Assembly: GCF_943733665.1 (NCBI RefSeq)
Contig: NZ_OX030782.1
Span: forward strand, 4,946,501-5,010,500
DNA: 64,000 bases
Source of the DNA: Aquimarina sp. Aq107
Lineage (GTDB): Bacteria; Bacteroidota; Bacteroidia; Flavobacteriales; Flavobacteriaceae
Direction: 5' to 3'
The translations under genes were made by a program, and so were the position numbers. The notes under the pieces were generated by a model. The model was given only the letters and a program-made list of their open reading frames with translations, was not told the origin of the DNA and searched no databases. This document shows positions 43,272 to 52,154 of this stretch, in pieces. Position 1 is the first letter of the stretch; each line of letters opens with the position of its first letter.

Positions 43272-43299
43272 TTTTTTACGAAAACGGTTTCGTAAAAAA
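43272..43299. promoter_or_regulatory. LacI-type operator upstream of the GH8 gene
   Basis: A perfect 12-bp inverted repeat: TTTTTTACGAAA (43272-43283) and TTTCGTAAAAAA (43288-43299) around ACGG. The core AAAACGGTTT has the central CG usual for LacI-family operators. It lies about 200 bases before the GH8 start, well upstream of the presumed promoter. Confidence 0.65.
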
Positions 43300-43501
43300 A
43301 CTAAAAATTACACAATTTAAAAATAAACATAATCCACTGATTTTCAATTATTTAAATTAATTTAAATAAAAATTTCATGTATATGAAAGATGTTGATTAA
43401 ACACATTTTTTGATAGATTTTTATCTGTTTAATTATTTACTAATTGTTTTTATATAAATGTCATAGTTTAGATTAACCAAATTTCTAAACACACACTTCT
43501 T

Positions 43502-46500
43502 ATGAAAACAATTAAAACTATTTTTTTAAAATTATTTTTACTCTGTGGAGTAATCGTTTCTGGACAAACTACTGTTCAGATTGAAGATTTAAACATTAGC
43601 GGTCCGTATGTAGGAGCAATTGATTCACCATTTAACGGTATTGGTTTTTATGGTAATGGTGATAAGGCCGAAGGATCAATTAATCTTTCAACATTACCAG
43701 GTCTATATAAAGTAGAAATAAGAGGAGCATCCTCCAATGATACTGAGGCTAAGATTAATTTAAATATAGGCGATAATGTTAGTTCGTTTAGTTTTTCTGG
43801 AGCTTCTACTTCTAATAGTTCTAGAGAGATTACCATTATAGGCAGTAGTCCTCTTAATTTTTCTTTGGAATTAATAACAGATAATGGATCAAATGATACA
43901 TTTTTAGATCGAATTACTTTTACCTTTTTGGGATCTCCACCACCACCAAGACAAGCTCCGGTTATTCCGGCAGTACCTTCATTCGAATCTGGAATATATA
44001 GAAACATGTTTGTAGAATCTGGAAAAACCGAAACGGAAGTACAACAAAAGATGAACGCTATCTGGGAGCATTATTTTGTAAACGGAGATAGTAACAATGA
44101 AAGACTTTATTACGAGGTAGGTAATGATATGGCTTATATTTTGGATACAGGAAATAATGATATAAGATCAGAAGGAATGTCTTATGGAATGATGATCTGT
44201 GTTCAACTAGGAAAGAAAGCACAGTTTGATAAATTATGGCGTTTTGCAGAAACTTATAGTCAACACCCAGAGGGGACAGATAGAGAAGGCTTGTTTTCCT
44301 GGCAATTAAGTCGGTCAAATTTTTCTATGATTGACCAAAATTCTGCACCAGATGGAGAAGAATATTTTGTAACAGCTTTGTTCTTTGCAGATGCTCTTTG
44401 GGGTAGTAATGGTTCTATTGATTATAGAGCAGCGGCAAATTATATTCTTGATAGTATGCTTAATAAACCAGCACCAAGTTTAGGAGGTTGTCCAACTGGT
44501 TTGGTAGATCAGAATGAAAAGCAAATAGTTTTCGGAATTTGTGGGAACTCTGCAAGTTTTACAGATCCATCATATCATCTTCCGGCTTTTTATGAAATAT
44601 GGGCTAGAGAAGCTGATAGTAATAATCAATTATGGGCAGATATGGCGACAGTAAGCCGTACTTATTTACTTCCGAGAGCCGCACATCCTCAGACTGGATT
44701 AATGCCAGATTATTCGGAGTTTGATGGTAGACCTGTAAATCAAGGAAATCATGGGAATTTTGAGTTTGATGCTTGGCGAAATATTATGAATATGGGATTT
44801 GATTTTGCTTGGTTTCAAAAAAGTAAAAACGATATACAACCATTAATAGATAAGCAGATTAATTTTTTTAAAGATAAACCTGGGTATAGTACCTTATGGA
44901 CATTAGATGGTTCATTTAGTAGAAATAATGATCATTCTCCTGGTTTAGTAGCATGTAATGCAGTTGGGGCTTTGGCTCTAGAAGATGCAAAAGTATGGCC
45001 TTTTGTAGATGAGTTTTTTGATACTCCAATTCCTTCTGGTCAATTTAGATATTATGATGGGTTGTTATATATGATGAGTTTTATGCATTTATCAGGAAAT
45101 TTTAAAGCAATTACGGATAATGTAGATACTCCAGATTGTAATGGTACTCCTTTTCCAGCAGCTTCTGTAACTGTAACTAATGAAACTGTGGAAGGAGCTA
45201 ATGATGGAAAAATCACTTTTACGTTTTCTGATGAACCTGATAGAGGAGCTATAGAATTTAGTAGGGATGGAGGGTTAACATATCCTCTAAATGTAAATGA
45301 TAATTTAGGTTCTGCAACTTTTGATAATGTTGCTCCAGGAATTTATGATGTATGGGGTCGTTGGGGTAATAACGATTGTCCTATTAGTTTAGGTAATGTG
45401 GTTATAGAACAAGGAGATGTAGTAGATCCTATTCAATCGCCATTTGTAAACCATACTATTCCTGGAATAATAGAAGCAGAAAATTATGATAATGGAGGGC
45501 AAGGAGTTGCTTACAATGATTCTGATTCAAGTAATAATGGAGGTCAAGGTAGAACAGATGAGGGTGTTGATCTACAGAATACATCCGATACTGGGAGTGG
45601 TACTAACCTAGGATGGACAGCTAATGGAGAATGGTTAGAGTATACAATAGGAAATGTTACTCCTGGAACTTATGACATAGTCTTAAGAGTCGCAAGTACT
45701 CAAAATAACTCCAAATCATTATCGCTTAAACTAGGAACATCAGAATTGGGTTCTATAGCTATTCCTAATACTAATGGATGGCAATCTTGGCAAAATGTTC
45801 GTATAGAAAATGTAGAAATCACCAGTGGGAATGCGAATCAAGTATTACGATTAGATATTTCTGGAGGCCTTTTTAATATTAATTGGATAAGATTTGAAGA
45901 ATCGAACGGTGATACGGGAGGTTCTACTTGTGATAAAATACAAGCAGAAAATAATACAGATAATTTTTATCAATTGAATAATGCAAATGGGATAGTAACT
46001 AATATTAGTTATTCTCATTGGTTGAAGTTTGACAATGTGGATATATCAGGAGGTAAATTTACATTTAGATACTCTAAAGGAAATAACCAAAATGGTTATA
46101 TGAAGCTAAGAATTGATAACAATGAGGATAGTAATAATATTGCTGAAATATATCCAGAAAATACGGGAGGATGGAATAACTATGTAGAGAAAACTGTTAA
46201 TATATCTGGTTCGGGGAATCATGTAGTCTACCTCTATTTCCATGATGCAAGTAGAAATATTCAGTTAGATTGGATAAGTTTTGAATCTGACTGTGAACAA
46301 CGAGTATTTGAAGAAGAAGATTTACTTAAAGAAGAAACAGAAAATATTCAGGTGTTTCCTAATCCAAGTAATGGAACGGTTAATATTATAATGTCGGAAT
46401 ATAATGACACTAGCAAGATTACTTTATTTGACCTTTCTGGAAGAGCGGTAAGAAGTATCGATACTATTAGACAAAAAAATCATACGATACATGGTCTTAG

Positions 46501-46570
46501 CAAAGGAGTTTATCTTCTAAAAGTATATAAAACCAAAAAGGCAATAGTTAAGAAGTTAGTTATTAATTAA
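43502..46570 (+). CDS. Glycoside hydrolase family 8 xylanase/exo-oligoxylanase with CBM6-type modules, T9SS-secreted
   Basis: 1022 residues. Signal peptide 1-21 (ends VSGQ); an N-terminal beta-sandwich resembling a carbohydrate-binding module (about 22-150); an inverting GH8 (alpha/alpha)6 barrel (about 160-540) with the proton donor E224 in DIRSEGMSYGMM and EYFVTALFFADALWG lining the active site; a short beta-domain; a CBM6 module (about 650-800, IPGIIEAENYDNGGQGVAYND ... LGWTANGEWLEYTIG); a second CBM6-like module (about 815-930); and a C-terminal type A T9SS sorting domain (VFPNPSNGTVNI ... SKGVYLLKV). The GH8 region resembles reducing-end xylose-releasing exo-oligoxylanase and related xylanases. 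Context favours xylan. Secreted or surface-attached through T9SS. It has its own operator. Confidence 0.88.
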   Translation: MKTIKTIFLKLFLLCGVIVSGQTTVQIEDLNISGPYVGAIDSPFNGIGFYGNGDKAEGSINLSTLPGLYKVEIRGASSNDTEAKINLNIGDNVSSFSFSGASTSNSSREITIIGSSPLNFSLELITDNGSNDTFLDRITFTFLGSPPPPRQAPVIPAVPSFESGIYRNMFVESGKTETEVQQKMNAIWEHYFVNGDSNNERLYYEVGNDMAYILDTGNNDIRSEGMSYGMMICVQLGKKAQFDKLWRFAETYSQHPEGTDREGLFSWQLSRSNFSMIDQNSAPDGEEYFVTALFFADALWGSNGSIDYRAAANYILDSMLNKPAPSLGGCPTGLVDQNEKQIVFGICGNSASFTDPSYHLPAFYEIWAREADSNNQLWADMATVSRTYLLPRAAHPQTGLMPDYSEFDGRPVNQGNHGNFEFDAWRNIMNMGFDFAWFQKSKNDIQPLIDKQINFFKDKPGYSTLWTLDGSFSRNNDHSPGLVACNAVGALALEDAKVWPFVDEFFDTPIPSGQFRYYDGLLYMMSFMHLSGNFKAITDNVDTPDCNGTPFPAASVTVTNETVEGANDGKITFTFSDEPDRGAIEFSRDGGLTYPLNVNDNLGSATFDNVAPGIYDVWGRWGNNDCPISLGNVVIEQGDVVDPIQSPFVNHTIPGIIEAENYDNGGQGVAYNDSDSSNNGGQGRTDEGVDLQNTSDTGSGTNLGWTANGEWLEYTIGNVTPGTYDIVLRVASTQNNSKSLSLKLGTSELGSIAIPNTNGWQSWQNVRIENVEITSGNANQVLRLDISGGLFNINWIRFEESNGDTGGSTCDKIQAENNTDNFYQLNNANGIVTNISYSHWLKFDNVDISGGKFTFRYSKGNNQNGYMKLRIDNNEDSNNIAEIYPENTGGWNNYVEKTVNISGSGNHVVYLYFHDASRNIQLDWISFESDCEQRVFEEEDLLKEETENIQVFPNPSNGTVNIIMSEYNDTSKITLFDLSGRAVRSIDTIRQKNHTIHGLSKGVYLLKVYKTKKAIVKKLVIN

Positions 46571-46590
46571 TCTCATTTTACCTCAGAACT

Positions 46591-46618
46591 ATCTCTGTTA
46601 AGTAAAGTTTACAGGGAT
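46591..46618 (+). terminator. Probable terminator after the GH8 gene
   Basis: An imperfect stem ATCTCTGT / ACAGGGAT with one G-U pair closes over TAAGTAAAGTTT and is followed by TATTATTTTA. Weaker than the other terminators in the window. Confidence 0.5.
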
Positions 46619-46715
46619 TATTATTTTAGAAATATAATACTATTGACGGAAAATTCTTTGATATGAAACGATGCGTTTATTTACTATTTTTAAATGTAAC
46701 GAATTATATAGGTAT

Positions 46716-47546
46716 TTACGTTATAGTTTTAAACTTCTTAATAACCATTTCTCTTCTAGATCTAGATATAGGTATTTTAGTATTACAAATGATTAAGGTA
46801 GCTTTAGTATTGTTAACATTTCCCTTTATATCAGATATGTGTAATAGATTAACAAGATATGATTTATGCGCTCTGATAACAAATTCACTTTTAATTTGCT
46901 TCTCTAAATCGCTAATGCTTACTCGAAAAAGATTAGTATTAATTTTCCCATCTTTCAAGTATTTTATTTCGCAATAATTATCGCTAGATTTTATAAAATA
47001 GATTTTATTGATATTTAAAATCAAGTTATCATTATTTGATTTTCCAACAAGAGTTATGCGATTATTTAGATTTTCTTTTATTGTTTCATCATTTTTAATT
47101 TTACTATTATATTCGGAATTAAAAGAAAATTCTTCCTTTTTGAATAAAAATAGATTTGTAAAGGTTTTAAGAAAAATTACAATATTAATCAGGTGTACTG
47201 AAGCATAAATAATTAATAATACAATACTAGAATTAGTTTTAATCAAGTTTTCGTGAATTAGTGAAGAGGATAGGGACATTAATATCCATATTAGTAATAG
47301 GTAAACTAATTTGCTACCTATTTTTTTCTCCTGTTTTATTTTTGGAATAAATTCGGGCACAAAGATTAAAAATAGAAATATGAAAAATAATGATTGAAGT
47401 AAATGTAATCCGACAAACGTTATTAATTTAGCTTTAGAAAGTTTGATAAAATCCAATGTCGAAATAACATAAATCATTCCTATGTTTATTATTAAAAAAA
47501 TAATAAAATTTGGGATAATTGTTATTATTTTTTTTGTGACACTCAT
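46716..47546 (-). CDS. LytTR-family DNA-binding regulator with membrane-spanning N-terminus
   Basis: 276 residues: four predicted membrane helices in the first 130 residues (for example IIPNFIIFLIINIGMIYVIS and LLQSLFFIFLFLIFVPEF), a linker, then a LytTR DNA-binding domain (about 170-276; IYFIKSSDNYCEIKYLKDGK ... FRVSISDLEKQIKSEFVIRAHKSYLVNLLHI). LytTR domains bind direct repeats and control extracellular functions. There is no receiver domain, so it is not a classical response regulator; the membrane part may sense a partner such as the TPR protein encoded just upstream in the same direction. The two genes are 72 bases apart, and the pair converges on the GH8 gene. Confidence 0.85.
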   Translation of the reverse strand: MSVTKKIITIIPNFIIFLIINIGMIYVISTLDFIKLSKAKLITFVGLHLLQSLFFIFLFLIFVPEFIPKIKQEKKIGSKLVYLLLIWILMSLSSSLIHENLIKTNSSIVLLIIYASVHLINIVIFLKTFTNLFLFKKEEFSFNSEYNSKIKNDETIKENLNNRITLVGKSNNDNLILNINKIYFIKSSDNYCEIKYLKDGKINTNLFRVSISDLEKQIKSEFVIRAHKSYLVNLLHISDIKGNVNNTKATLIICNTKIPISRSRREMVIKKFKTIT

Positions 47547-47618
47547 ATTTGGATATTTTTAAGGTTTCCTCAGAATCGTAATAAACTCAATAAATAATGA
47601 CTTGATCTTTAGTAATTA

Positions 47619-48866
47619 CTAATTAACCAATAGTTTTTTTCGATAGATCCATATCATTAACAATATAACAGTTAATATAGAAAATATTTTGATAAATTTA
47701 AATACATTACGGTCATAATCTATTAAGGAATCTAAGTATTTTTTATCTAGAAAAGTAGATTCGAGTTGATCTATTTCTTTTAAGGTAATTGAGAGTTTTG
47801 ATTCAAGTAATTTTTTGTCATAATTTTCGATTAACGAATTTAATTGTGTTTGTTTAGATATATTATTAGTTTTTGTATATAATTGCTTCAGTACATTTGC
47901 CGTATCGTAAACCATTTTGTTAGCATTCTCTTTAAGATATAAGGATAAAGCTTCGTTTAAATATTTTTCTGCTTTTTTTGATTTATTCAGTCCTAAAAAA
48001 GATTTTCCAAGTTCTAGATTAACATATGGATCATTATTTTTTTGCTTAAATAGATCACTAATTTTGTCAATATATTTTAGAGCTTTTTCAAATTTTTGTC
48101 TTTCATTAGCTATTTTAGCCTTAATTAGTAAAGCACTTTTTATTATAATTTTATTAGAAGCCTTATTAGCGTAAACGAAAGAGCTATCGGTTGAAATTTC
48201 TGATTTTTTTAATTGGTCATTTTTTAAATGAAGTTCCGCAATAACGTTATAAAGATCTGCAGTTACATTATGATTATTACTTTGTTTATAAAAAACCATA
48301 ACCTCTTCGTACATTAATAAAGATTTCTGAAATAATTCTAGTTTTTCATACACTGTGGCTTGAGCAGCTTTAACTCTAATTAATTGCGATTGAGTGTAAT
48401 TAATTTTTAAGAGATATTCTTCGGACAATTTTGCATATCTAAATTGCATCTCATAATTATCTAAAATTCTATAAACGTTAAATATTTTTAGGTAAGTACG
48501 ATGCATTTCTGCAAGATACCTTTCTTTTAAATCATCATCTAAATCGTTATTCGCAAGAAGTACTTTTAAAATATTAATAGAAGTAAATAATTGTTCTAAG
48601 GATCCTCTATATTCAGTGTTTCTTAAATCATACAGAGACATTCTACTTCTAGATTGGACTATACCATATAAATATTGAGTTTCAATAGCTTCTTTGTGAG
48701 CTTTCTTAGCAATTTCAAAACCTTTTTGCTCTCCTTTCATATAATTTTTTAAAGAAGCATTGTTTAGGGAATCAATTCTTTTATTAACGTGAATGACATC
48801 AGTTTGTTGAGATGTACAATACATAGAATAAGAAAGTACAAAAAGAAAATGTAGGTATTTTAACAT
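47619..48866 (-). CDS. TPR-repeat protein with C-terminal membrane anchor
   Basis: 415 residues: signal peptide (about 1-20, ends MYCTSQ); tetratricopeptide-like helical repeats through most of the length (for example VKAAQATVYEKLELFQKSLLMYEEVM; ALKYIDKISDLFKQKNNDPYVNLELGKSFLGLNKSKKAEKYLNEAL); one transmembrane helix near the end (FSILTVILLMIWIYRK). It resembles the sensory half of flavobacterial TPR-LuxR or TPR-AraC regulators but lacks the DNA-binding domain, ending four residues after the anchor. The LytTR gene immediately downstream could supply that function. No signal is known. Confidence 0.8.
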   Translation of the reverse strand: MLKYLHFLFVLSYSMYCTSQQTDVIHVNKRIDSLNNASLKNYMKGEQKGFEIAKKAHKEAIETQYLYGIVQSRSRMSLYDLRNTEYRGSLEQLFTSINILKVLLANNDLDDDLKERYLAEMHRTYLKIFNVYRILDNYEMQFRYAKLSEEYLLKINYTQSQLIRVKAAQATVYEKLELFQKSLLMYEEVMVFYKQSNNHNVTADLYNVIAELHLKNDQLKKSEISTDSSFVYANKASNKIIIKSALLIKAKIANERQKFEKALKYIDKISDLFKQKNNDPYVNLELGKSFLGLNKSKKAEKYLNEALSLYLKENANKMVYDTANVLKQLYTKTNNISKQTQLNSLIENYDKKLLESKLSITLKEIDQLESTFLDKKYLDSLIDYDRNVFKFIKIFSILTVILLMIWIYRKKLLVN

Positions 48867-49128
48867 AATATTTTGGAGTAATTAAAAAGTCTATGAAATA
48901 CATCTAATCCAAACTACAAAAAAATGAACTAAAATCTAGAAAAAAGTTCTTTTTTTTGGATTTAGTGTGTGATCTTAACCAAAGTTATCTTAAAATAAAA
49001 ACCTGCAATATATTTTTGGTCGTATAAATTTTAACGTCCTTACTTAGTACTTGAAATTAATTTTACGTTTAAAAATTAGATTATTAAGCTAACAAGGAAA
49101 AATGAAGAAAATCTAAACAATTAGACGA

Positions 49129-50337
49129 ATGAAAAATAGTATAAAATTACTTCAAACATTATTATTTCTGATGATTTTATCTCATCTATTTTTGTCTTGT
49201 GAACCTGAATCAAATGAGTATAATAGTCTAATAAATAGTAATATAGATTTAATTACTGAACAAGCTTACCCAAATCAAACAGGAAAATTATTGCAAATTT
49301 CTTTAAATAGATCACAGGTAACAGTTGAAAATATTGGTCAAGATTATATATTAGAAGGAGATATTAAAGTATTGTTGGCTAACAATAATAAAAGCGTTGG
49401 TAGAACTGGAAACCGGTGGTTAAATAATACAGTGTTTTATTCTATTGAAAACGGAATGCCTTTTACATCTAGGATCATAGATGCTATTGCACACTGGGAA
49501 TCCATAACTTCATTAAGATTTATTAAGCGTACAGATCAGAAAGACTATATTTATTTTAAAAACGGCTCTGGATGTTCTTCTTTTGTAGGTCGCATTGGTG
49601 GTCGACAAGATATTACTTTAGAAAATGGATGCTCTACTGGTAATACGATCCACGAGATTGGTCATGCTATTGGTTTATGGCATGAACAAAGTAGAAAAGA
49701 CAGAAATCAATATGTGAACATATTATTTCAAAATATAGAAGAGGGTAAGGAGCATAATTTTAGAACTTATAATGAACAAGGACTAGATGGAAATGAATAT
49801 ACTTCTAATTTAGATTTCGGAAGTATAATGATGTATAATTCGTTTGCTTTTTCTAAAAATGGGCAACCTACTATAACAAGACTTAATGGTGATACTTACA
49901 GTGCACAACGTAGTGGTTTATCTAACGCTGATATTGCTGGTATAAATCAAATGTATCCTCCAATTCTAATTGATTTTAAAGGAGTTAATGGCAGATTTGT
50001 TAGTAGCGAATTTGGTTATCAACCAATGAATTGTAATAGAACAGTAGCTCAAAGTTGGGAAAAATTTGAAATCATAAGATTAGAAGGAGGAAAAGTTGCT
50101 TTTAAGGGGGATAATGGTAAGTATGTAAGTAGTGAAAATGGATTGAGTGCAATTACCTGTAATCGATCTGAAATAGGAGATTGGGAACAGTTTACTTTGG
50201 TTTCAATAGGAGGAAATAAATACGTAATAAAGGGTAATAATGGTAGATATATTAGCTCAGAAGATGGTAGGATCCCAATGACTTGCAATCGCGTCAATAT
50301 TGGATCTTGGGAAGAATTTGAAATTTCAGGCTTATAA
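49129..50337 (+). CDS. Astacin-family (M12A) zinc metalloprotease lipoprotein with a beta-trefoil
   Basis: 402 residues: lipobox LFLSC (about residue 24); propeptide-like region to about residue 95; astacin catalytic domain with the zinc motif HEIGHAIGLWHE (H175, E176, H179, H185). The Met-turn reads SIMMYNSFAFS (from S232), where most astacins have SxMHY. The C-terminal 120 residues contain three similar units of about 42 residues, each with GxNGRF/KYVSSE, a TCNR-type Cys-Asn-Arg and a GSWEEFE-type ending. Three such units make one beta-trefoil (fascin/ricin-like), a probable glycan-binding domain. It would be anchored in the envelope, likely facing outside. The next lipoprotein gene follows at 120 bases. 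Confidence 0.9.
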   Translation: MKNSIKLLQTLLFLMILSHLFLSCEPESNEYNSLINSNIDLITEQAYPNQTGKLLQISLNRSQVTVENIGQDYILEGDIKVLLANNNKSVGRTGNRWLNNTVFYSIENGMPFTSRIIDAIAHWESITSLRFIKRTDQKDYIYFKNGSGCSSFVGRIGGRQDITLENGCSTGNTIHEIGHAIGLWHEQSRKDRNQYVNILFQNIEEGKEHNFRTYNEQGLDGNEYTSNLDFGSIMMYNSFAFSKNGQPTITRLNGDTYSAQRSGLSNADIAGINQMYPPILIDFKGVNGRFVSSEFGYQPMNCNRTVAQSWEKFEIIRLEGGKVAFKGDNGKYVSSENGLSAITCNRSEIGDWEQFTLVSIGGNKYVIKGNNGRYISSEDGRIPMTCNRVNIGSWEEFEISGL

Positions 50338-50456
50338 GAATACTTTGTTTAATAAGATGCATAATTGGTTTTCTATATTTTAAAATTAGATTTTTTGTTG
50401 AATTATAGTAAATTCAAAATATGGAAAACCAATTTCAGATAATATGTTTTAATAAA

Positions 50457-51683
50457 ATGATAAAAAAACTGATTATATTTTTAAATGTTTCTGTTTTTTC
50501 AATTTTGTTTTTTAGTTGTGAAATAAATTTAGAAAATGGCACATCATCGGAAGGAAAATCAATTGAGCAGAATAGCTTTGATATTCTAAAAACTTCAAAT
50601 GATCCAGAAGTTAATTGGTCAGGAGAAGTAACCTCCTATTTAGACGACATTTGGATTATAATGAAAAAAAATGATGTTGCAACTTATGATTTACGTATTG
50701 GAACAGGTGGTGTCATATCGGAAATAAGAGATCGGACTGAATCATTTAAGCAATTACTTTCTCCTACTTTTAATGGAGAACAAACAGATAGGGTTGTCCA
50801 GTGGACCTTATGGAGCTTTAATGGAGATATTAAAAATACAGCATCTAATTTACCGTCATTTGAGCATCGCTATAATGTTACCCAAGGAGGTACATTTGAT
50901 AATCAGTTATCTGAAACAATTTCTGTGAATGTAAATAAAGATAAAAACCAAATAGATATTTACAGTGTACCTAAGCTCCAATGGAAATCCCAAAATCAAA
51001 TTGCTATGACGGGTATTCATTCTTCCCTAACACGTTATAGTGTTCATGAGAATGGTTATATTAAAATTCATAGAATCGTATCAATAGGGAATCCAAAATT
51101 ATTTGGTGATTCACAACGATGGACTGACTTGTATCTTGAAGGCTGGACCCCTATGAATGGAAGTGAAGATGTATTTGATGGATTGGCTTTGTCAATTGAT
51201 GATTCTGGAAGACCAAATTGGTGGTATAGACTGGAACAAAACATACCTAACTACCCTTGGTTCAGAGCTTCCGAAACTCAGGGCTATGCTATTGCATTTA
51301 ACACAAAAAACCCTAGAACAAATGATGCACTAGCTTTAGTTTATGGAAAAAATGATATTCGATCACATGCCAATGCAGATTATTTTCTTAACACTATGTC
51401 ATGGAATAATGGTATTGGAATTTTACCAACAATTAAAAGTAATTCAACCATCCCTAATAATTCTATTATAGAACAAACCTTGTATTTGGTCCCCCGTGAG
51501 GGACTATCGAATACTCTAAAATATGAATTGGACGAAATGGTAGATAAAATACCTCCACCTAAAATTCATTTTCCAGACGCCGTACCGGATGAGTTAATTA
51601 ACATATATGAGAGATTAAAATTGAACGAGCTGTTGTCCGGTTTGAAAACGGATAATTTAAACTCAATAACCCATTGGGAATGA
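50457..51683 (+). CDS. Lipoprotein of unknown function
   Basis: 408 residues from the ATG giving MIKKLIIFL; an ATG 12 codons earlier would add a polar stretch before the signal. Lipobox SILFFSC (Cys 20). The mature part is Trp/Tyr-rich with many strand-like segments (WSGEVTSYLDDIWIIMKKNDVATYDLRIGTGG; VVQWTLWSFNGD; IKIHRIVSIGNP; GYAIAFNTKNP; NSIIEQTLYLVPREGL), suggesting a large beta-sandwich such as those of carbohydrate-active or mutarotase-like proteins. I recognise no family or catalytic set. It lies between two proteins that both carry beta-trefoils, so a joint role in attacking or binding an external substrate is possible. Confidence 0.7.
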   Translation: MIKKLIIFLNVSVFSILFFSCEINLENGTSSEGKSIEQNSFDILKTSNDPEVNWSGEVTSYLDDIWIIMKKNDVATYDLRIGTGGVISEIRDRTESFKQLLSPTFNGEQTDRVVQWTLWSFNGDIKNTASNLPSFEHRYNVTQGGTFDNQLSETISVNVNKDKNQIDIYSVPKLQWKSQNQIAMTGIHSSLTRYSVHENGYIKIHRIVSIGNPKLFGDSQRWTDLYLEGWTPMNGSEDVFDGLALSIDDSGRPNWWYRLEQNIPNYPWFRASETQGYAIAFNTKNPRTNDALALVYGKNDIRSHANADYFLNTMSWNNGIGILPTIKSNSTIPNNSIIEQTLYLVPREGLSNTLKYELDEMVDKIPPPKIHFPDAVPDELINIYERLKLNELLSGLKTDNLNSITHWE

Positions 51684-52154
51684 TGTTTAGAAATATTCTT
51701 TCGATTTACCAAAAGAAATTTCTATGAAAATTTGATTCAGAAGTTTGTTCTAATTTTCCTTTATTGAAAATAAAAGGTATAACTTGATATTATTAAAAAG
51801 CATAGATTTCTAGAGATTTTATTTGTCTTTTCAAAAATATCTAGAAACTATTCAGTATGAATGGTGACTTATATGATAATTTACATTCTGAATGACTTAA
51901 ACTATACCGATCTGCATTGAAATTGTATAGGTTTAGTTTTGTTAAGAGCTAAAGCCCTTTTTAAATTGCGATGATTTAAGAAAAAAAGAAAAGTTAACTC
52001 TTATTTAACCTCATTGACCTACGATTACAACAACAGAAACTTCTTGCAATGTTGCATCATTAAAAGTTTATATTCTAAATAATTCAAATCCTTGGAATAA
52101 ATAAAAAATAATCATTTATGGGGATAGAATCAGAAAATTTAAAAAGAAGGAAAA
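51684..52154. other. 471-base intergenic region
   Basis: No supportable gene. One inverted repeat (TTTCTAGA near 51808 with TCTAGAAA near 51839) spans a loop of over 20 bases and is not terminator-like. The rest is A/T-rich with nothing recognised. Confidence 0.5.

Larger units (their letters stand above)
43084..43501. other. Intergenic region between GH10 and GH8 genes
   Basis: 418 bases with the operon terminator at its left end and the LacI-type palindrome in the middle; no supportable gene. The right 200 bases are A/T-rich. TAGTTTAG near 43469 is a one-mismatch -7 candidate. Confidence 0.6.

Noticed and set aside
46663..46977. 104-codon plus-strand open frame at the end of the LytTR gene
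   Set aside because: It overlaps the well-supported LytTR domain in antisense and has no family features of its own.
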